Assembly: GCF_000188695.1 (NCBI RefSeq)
Contig: NW_004754921.1
Coordinates: 646,817 to 656,816, forward strand
Length of the DNA stretch: 10,000 bases
Reading direction: 5' to 3'
DNA from: Salpingoeca rosetta
Taxonomy: Eukaryota > Opisthokonta > Choanoflagellata > Craspedida > Salpingoecidae
In this document: in pieces, positions 5,539 through 10,000 of the stretch
How positions within the stretch are numbered: the first letter of the stretch is position 1
How the letters are laid out: every line of letters begins with the position of its first letter
Translations under genes and position numbers: made by a program
Notes under the pieces: model-generated
What the model was told of the DNA's origin: nothing
What the model saw: only the letters and a program-made list of their open reading frames with translations
Databases searched by the model: none

Positions 5539-8499
5539 TATGGGAGGCGTGACGTACGGTAGTGCCTGGCGGGTAGACTTTGCTGGCCGCCTTTGTAAGG
5601 ACGACCTCCTCCTCCTCCGTCCACTGGGCGGGCGGCTGCACAGCACACATACACACACGCACACACGACACAGCAGCAGTGGTGGTAGGTGGGCGGGGTG
5701 GGGGGCAAGAGTGAGGTGATAGAGGAACGTAAGCACTGGGACGAATGTACATGCACTGAGACCAAGTGTATGCAGCACCACCACCAACGACAAGCATCCA
5801 ATCGAGCACCATCAGCAGCAGTGTCGTCATGCTGTTGGGGTGTCTCACCTCGCTCTTTGCCTGCTTGACTTTGGCCATGCACTCCTTGATGCGTTCGACG
5901 CACTCCTTCTTCGTGCGGCCGGGAACAAGCTCGGCAATCTGCAAACACACGCGCGACAGACGGGCAGGGGCGGGGTGTTGGTTGAGAACAGATGCCATCA
6001 CATCAGCTGGAACAACTGCATGAATGTAGAGCAGGGACAACACAACAAACAACTGAAACAGCAGCACCAACACCATCACCACTCAAGAGTGTGGGCGCAC
6101 CTTATCCCAGCGGTCTGGGTCCGACTTTGGCACGGAGCGGATGGCCGTCTCGAGCACTTTCTGCTCGTCGTCAGACCACGGCTTGGGGCCCTGGGCATGA
6201 GATGATGAGGTGGTGAGGTTGTGATGATGGGTTGTGATGGGTTGTATTGAGGTGATGAGGTGGAGATAGGAAGTGGTTGGGAAAGGGAATTCTGAGCAAC
6301 CAGTCATGAAAAGCACGCTTTCGTGCTTTCGTGTCGCTGGACAGTCATGGCAGGTACAATCACACCAGATCACGATGCAACACACCTCCTCCTCTTCCTG
6401 TTCCTGCTCCTGCTCGTCGTCGTCATCATCGTCGCCTTCACCGCCGTTCAGCTTCTGCAGCTGCGCAAACACGGCCTTCTTGAATGCGGCGTCCTCAGAG
6501 ATGCTCGTCAGCGCCTTGATCCTGCACACACACACGCACACGCACGTAGCGAGGAGGGTGAGGCATAAACAATACAAGTGCACACAACAGCACGTATACG
6601 CAACAGCACGCACGTAACAGCATGCATGTGTCTCCACAATCAACGCCATCCTCGATGATGACGACAACAAACAATTGCCATCATCAATACGCAACATCTT
6701 CCTCTTCCCCTCTAACCCAGCTCCCACAGGCACGCATCGCTGGCAGCGCAGGTAACTCGGGTGTGGTGTGTGCACACGTACTCGTCTGCCTCAAGCGACT
6801 TCAGGGTCTCCATCTCGGCGCCCGTCACTACGCGCTTGCCGCCGACTTTGGGCGTCACAGAGGGGTTCTGGTCACGGTGGTAGCGACATGTTCATGATGA
6901 TGTGCGTGTGCGTGTGTGTGGGGGGGGGGAGGGTGCAGGTGGAAGTTATGGTGATGGCGGCGTGAGTGGGATGATGAACACAATTATGGGAGCATTGTGC
7001 AACGAACGTATCGAGGGCATTTCCCTCCACACGCAAACACAAATCTGACAGGACATGAGGCACACACCTCGGGGTCGTAGATGCCTGCGCGCTTGCACGC
7101 CTTTGTGATGGCGCGGCGCAGCTTCTTTGCTTGCTGTCAACATGGACGCATGTGCGCATAGGCCAGCCATGGTGGAACAGAATGAGGACACGTGTTCCAT
7201 TTACACGCCAAGACGGGGACATCCAAAAACGGGCAAACATCGTTGCACACGCGTGTCAGAGCAAGATTGCGTGTGTACACATACCTCCTTTGCCTTCTTC
7301 TCGTTTGCGCGAGCTTCCTCCTTTTCCTTCTTGCGCTGTTCCTCCTCCTCCAGGCGCTTCTGCCGCCGCTCCTGTCAACACACACACACACACACACGCA
7401 CACAAGCACACGCACAACAAAAATGTTAGTCAGCGTCGAAACAACAGAATTCAGCTCTGCCAACACCACTGCCATCACCACACACCATCGCAGGAACAAT
7501 AGGTGCTGACCTCAGCCGCTTGCTTCTTGCGCTCTTCACGAAGGCGCTTTGCATCCTCCTTCTCCTTCCGCTGGCGGGCAAGCTCCCTGCACACACACAC
7601 GCACACGGGTGGATTAGAAAGAGACAACGGGAGCGTGGGTGTGGTGAGACACATGCAAGCCACTACAACCGCAACGCTGTGTCTAGCTCCAAACGACACA
7701 AATGCAAATTGGGTGCTCAGACGCATGTGCACGTGTGTGCACACCTCTTGATGCGTGGGTCGCATGCCTGGGCGTTGCTCACAAGCTTGCGGAGACGAGC
7801 AATCTCAGCCTTCTTCTTGCGCTTGCGAGCGTTCCTGGTGAGGAGTGAGGGAACGGGTGGTAGGAAGAGAGGGGGAAAGGAGGGAAAAGTTAGAGTGAGA
7901 GGATAAAGTATTGGATGAAAACACACATGCATGCAAGTGTGTGCACAATATAGCCCATGGTTCATGGTGGTTCACCGCACTTGTTCTGGCGCTCCATCCA
8001 GCGCTTCTCCTCACGGCACTCGGCGTCATCCAAGTTGTACTGCGCGTTGATAATGATGGTGATGGTGAGATGTTTGAATATACACACGTGGACAGGCGCA
8101 CACACAGGCAGGCGCATACGCAGACACGCACACGTACACACACACAGAGGCACAAACACAAATACACGAACACGTACACACACTTACACACACATATGCA
8201 AAACGCATCGGCAACTGACCTCGTCGTCATTGTAGCCAAACTCGCGCCAGGAGGTGCACGTGTTCCAAAACTCGTAAAAGGCGACCACCTTCTTGTAGGG
8301 CGTGTCCATGGTGCCGAGCGAGGGCACGGGCTTCTCCACAACAAACTTGGCGTTGTGCTCAAAGACGGGCGCAAACACCTCGATAAAGTCCTTGCGCTCC
8401 TTTGGCGGGAGAATGTCGGGGATGTCATCGTCAAAGTCGTCGACGGAATCGTACAGCCGCCGCATCTGCTCGTTGCACAGCAGCTCGTATGCTGCACGC

Positions 8500-8575
<76 letters not shown>

Positions 8576-9837
8576 CGTACAAAGAGTGCTTGTTTGTTTG
8601 GTGGTAGAGGCGTACTTGTGGAAGTGACATTGTAGCGTGGCCGTGGAGGTCAAGCGGCAATGAGCCAACACATCAAAAAGGAGGAGCAACAATCCAGCGC
8701 GCGTACCCTTTTGGATGCGGCTGAAGTACTCGTCGGCCTTCTTCATCTCCGCCGGCGGCAGGTCGCCCTTCTTGTCGGGGTGGTGCTTCAGCACCATCTT
8801 GCGGTCTACCGCGTCCATCATCAGCGCATCACATACAGATTGTGAGCGGCACGGAAAGCATGTGAACGCAATTGACACTACAGTTACATGCAATTCCTTC
8901 CACACACCCGCCAACTGCATTTCACGCTGTCTCGCATCACGCGTGTGAACGACTCACATGCGCGCTTGATGTCGTCCTGGGTGGCCTGCCACCGCTTGTC
9001 TTGCAGGCCGAGAAGCGCGTAGTGGTCTTGGTCCTGAGGATAATTGGGCAAGGCACACACAAACAGAGAAGACGAAGCGTGAGTTCAGCAGCAGAATGAC
9101 TGGAGCAGAGACCTGACCCGCAACAATCAAACAAAACGCCAACACACCGCCCACGTACGCGGGTACACACACCTTCCACTCGCCGAGGATGTTGACGTAG
9201 GTATCTGCGGAGGAGCCGTCATCGTTGCCATCATCCGCTAAACGGATGAAGGGTAAGAAGGAGGTAGAGGATAGGCAAGGGAGCGGAGGAGGGAGAGACG
9301 TGAGCAAAGCAAGGGTGAGATGACATGGACATTTCGTCCACGAGTTTGAGGAAGGCACCTTCCCGACACATGAAGCAAGTGCACACAAGCGGCAGCATTG
9401 CAGTGCCTTACAGTTGTCATCGTCGCTGTCGTTCTTGCTCTTGCCGCCATCATCGTCAGCCGTGGGGGCAAAGGGGACGCTGAGCAGGCGGCGGTGGCTG
9501 TACTGCTCAAACCACTTGCCGACCGTCTGAATCTCCACACGAATCAGGTCTGCACAAACACAACAACGAGACAGGCAGGCAGTAATGCACGTGTGTGATG
9601 TCATGGACGGGTTGTGAGAAGAGGCATATGGCGAGCACACAAAACGGAAAAAAGACAGCAAGGAATAGACAGCTGATACGCTGTCATGCTGATGCGCCCA
9701 ACGCCGTGACTGCATCACGCGTCTCACACAGCCGCCATACCGGAGAGGCTGTCGACTGTCTTGCAGACATCATCAGCTGGCATGTCCTCCGGCAAGGGAG
9801 GCATCACCAGCACGTCGCTGCTCGTCACTGTGGCCAT
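5066..9837 (-). CDS. DNAJC2: DNAJC2 / zuotin (MPP11, ZRF1) homologue, 18 exons, 3' end unresolved
   Basis: Exons in transcription order: 9837-9741, 9549-9412, 9237-9173, 9033-8958, 8805-8707, 8491-8220, 8039-7981, 7834-7745, 7586-7511, 7371-7285, 7133-7068, 6867-6782, 6521-6386, 6190-6101, 5938-5849, 5635-5558, 5425-5318, and 5098 to at least 5066. Phase is kept throughout, with an unresolved 16/17 junction. The product is about 580 residues (human 621). It binds ribosomes with an atypical Hsp70 as the ribosome-associated complex, stimulating Hsp70 on nascent chains; the SANT-containing animal forms also act in the nucleus at ubiquitinated H2A. The ATG at 9837 has A at -3 and G at +4. Blocks seen are V-G-K-W-F-E-Q-Y, DQDHYALLGL, KHHPDKKG, FIEVFAPVFEHNAKF, SWREFGYNDDE, AQACDPRIKR, then charged helices and two SANT domains. 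No stop follows the last SANT helix at 5066: the frame runs on through CA repeats to 4718, antisense to the NMT-like exons. Confidence 0.9.
5195..5286. repeat. (CA)n tract, intron 17 of the DNAJC2 homologue
   Basis: About 92 bases of CA with one CG break near 5274, the longest tract in the window. In the transcript it is (GT)n about 30 bases after the exon 17 donor at 5317. Confidence 0.95.
5498..5538. repeat. (CA)n tract, intron 16
   Basis: CA with one ATA break. It is (GT)n in the transcript, at the donor side of intron 16. A shorter TG run at about 5432-5448 on the plus strand is CA in the transcript, next to a possible acceptor. Confidence 0.9.
5849..6190 (-). other. First SANT/Myb-like domain (equivalent to animal SANT2), exons 14-15
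   Basis: Residues 450-509. Exon 14 gives KPWSDDEQKVLETAIRSVP and DPDRWDK. Exon 15 gives IAELVPGRTKKECVERIKEC. Both Trp residues and the I-A-x-x-V-P-G-R-T-K-K-x-C signature are present. This signature belongs to the second, C-terminal SANT of human DNAJC2 (KIAEAVPGRTKKDC, recalled), yet here it comes first. Confidence 0.9.
6386..7371 (-). other. Charged helical linker exons 10-13 of the DNAJC2 homologue
   Basis: Residues about 325-449. Exon 10 is almost entirely Glu, Lys, Arg and Gln (for example RRQKRLEEEEQRKKEKEEAR), a probable long single helix or coiled coil, as in the middle of zuotin proteins. Exon 11 gives KKLRRAITKACK. Exon 12 holds KRVVTGAEMETLKSLEADE, and exon 13 gives IKALTSISEDAAFKKAVFAQ. 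Exons 11-13 resemble the four-helix-bundle region of DNAJC2. Exon 13 ends in an acidic D/E/Q run just before the first SANT domain. The 12/13 junction uses GA/GTACGT at 6782/6781 with G from 6521, rebuilding Glu404. Confidence 0.8.
7511..8439 (-). other. Zuotin homology region (ribosome-binding) of the DNAJC2 homologue
   Basis: Residues about 173-324. Seen in order: KDFIEVFAPVFEHNAKF, PVPSLG, FYEFWNTCTSWREFGYNDDE, DAECREEKRWMERQNK, then the basic KRKKKAEIARLRKLVSNA and ACDPRIKR. These match the DNAJC2/Zuo1-specific segment that follows the J domain, which contacts the large ribosomal subunit near the tunnel exit. The exon 7/8 junction was set to AA/GTGCGG at 7981/7980 because it joins RQNK directly to NARKRKKK at the same length as the human protein. 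A competing G/GTGAAC donor five bases downstream breaks the frame. Confidence 0.88.
8095..8196. repeat. CA-rich tract, intron 6 of the DNAJC2 homologue
   Basis: Interrupted CA repeats with ACACG and ACAAACAC variants. It is GT-rich in the transcript, in the donor half of the intron (donor at 8219). Confidence 0.85.
8440..9033 (-). other. J domain (exons 4-6) of the DNAJC2 homologue
   Basis: Residues about 101-172. Exon 4 begins D101-Q-D-H-Y-A-L-L-G-L and ends in DDIKRA. Exon 5 completes Y126 across the junction and gives KMVLKHHPDKKG, with the Hsp70-activating tripeptide H134-P135-D136 intact. Exon 5 also covers helix III (KKADEYFSRIQK), and exon 6 continues AYELLCNEQMRRLYDSVD. With HPD preserved, the domain should be able to stimulate its Hsp70 partner. 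The phase-1 junctions 8958/8805 and 8707/8491 are fixed by this continuity. Confidence 0.93.
8503..8573. repeat. (TG)n tract, intron 5 of the DNAJC2 homologue
   Basis: About 71 bases of pure GT on the plus strand. In the transcript it is (CA)n just before the exon 6 acceptor at 8492, standing where a pyrimidine tract would be. Its orientation is opposite to that of the donor-side tracts. Confidence 0.95.
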
Positions 9838-10000
9838 GGTCGTCGGTCTGTCTGTCAATCAATCTGTTCGCGTGCGTGCGTGCGTGCGTGCGTGTGCGTG
9901 CGTGTGTGCGTGACTGTTGATGAGTGCGTGTGTGCCGTGCGGCCTCGTGTGTGCGCTTGCTTTTTGCACGTGGTTGAAAGGCAAAATTGCGCGCCAGCCC
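9838..10000 (-). promoter_or_regulatory. Upstream region and probable 5' UTR of the DNAJC2 homologue
   Basis: This stretch holds no coding signal that I can support. The bases next to the start codon give A at -3 and G at +4. A tetranucleotide-like run of GCGT units with GT variants lies at about 9869-9911. No TATA-like motif is evident. The promoter assignment rests on position only. Confidence 0.4.
9869..9911. repeat. GCGT-type tetranucleotide run upstream of the DNAJC2 start
   Basis: Roughly five consecutive GTGC/GCGT units followed by GTGCGTGCGTGTGTGCGTG. It is a simple repeat outside any coding exon. Confidence 0.85.

Larger units (their letters stand above)
5066..5635 (-). other. Second SANT/Myb-like domain (equivalent to animal SANT1), exons 16-18
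   Basis: Exon 16 gives PPAQWTEEEEVVLTKAASKV then YPPGTT. Exon 17 gives RRIAEYLQTHAHTTWKRPNK. Exon 18 gives QIIAKVNAMKN. The exon 17 donor AAG/GTTGGC at 5318/5317 joins PNK to QIIAK with the same spacing as human SANT1 (VKRTAKDVIGKAKSLQK, recalled). The 16/17 boundary is open. Donor 5558 with acceptor 5425 keeps W but inserts about 13 residues between helices. Donor 5538 with acceptor 5375, after a clear pyrimidine tract, drops the Trp. Confidence 0.75.

Noticed and set aside
6711..6781. Extra micro-exon in DNAJC2 intron 12 (reading DACLWELG)
   Set aside because: It would need an intron of under 40 nt, and it is not needed: joining 6782 to 6521 restores phase and a continuous sequence.
1..10000. 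tRNA, rRNA, transposon ends, viral genes or a defence system
   Set aside because: I looked for conserved loops, terminal inverted repeats, transposase or polymerase motifs and clustered accessory genes, and saw none. The content is ordinary nuclear housekeeping genes.

Overview
This is nuclear DNA from an intron-rich eukaryote. Coding is broken into short exons of about 60-270 nt joined by GT-AG introns. Homologous blocks only read through when those introns are removed, and reading phase is kept across every junction I propose except one. Most introns carry long (GT/CA)n tracts, and exon third positions are GC-rich. The two best-recognised proteins are TBC1D23-like and DNAJC2/zuotin-like with two SANT domains. 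That combination fits a holozoan protist such as a choanoflagellate (inference, about 0.5-0.6). I see no bacterial, viral, CRISPR, transposon, tRNA or rRNA signature.

Layout. (1) Positions 191-4104, minus strand: fourteen exons of a TBC1D23-like protein (TBC domain, then a rhodanese-like domain). The gene runs off the left edge, so its C-terminal domain is not here. (2) Positions 4105-4429: divergent intergenic region with an AT-rich patch and short direct repeats. (3) Positions 4430-4940, plus strand: four small exons that read as the N-terminus of an N-myristoyltransferase. The catalytic part is nowhere in the window. (4) Positions about 5066-9837, minus strand: eighteen exons of a DNAJC2 (zuotin/MPP11/ZRF1) homologue with J domain, zuotin homology region, charged helices and two SANT domains. 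(5) Positions 9838-10000: its upstream region.

The genes are housekeeping and do not form one pathway. TBC1D23 is a golgin/WASH-linked trans-Golgi tether. NMT attaches myristate to N-terminal glycines at the ribosome. DNAJC2 is the J-protein of the ribosome-associated complex.

I did not find a new defence or mobile system. The main points worth checking are: the two SANT domains of DNAJC2 are in the opposite order to animal and plant homologues; the NMT-like and DNAJC2 genes both run out of recognisable coding sequence at the same TG/CA tract, which suggests an assembly misjoin or rearrangement breakpoint; the TBC domain seems to keep arginine- and glutamine-finger-like residues that human TBC1D23 lacks; and the long dinucleotide tracts are placed non-randomly at intron ends. 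All comparisons with human or plant proteins are from memory, without alignment tools.
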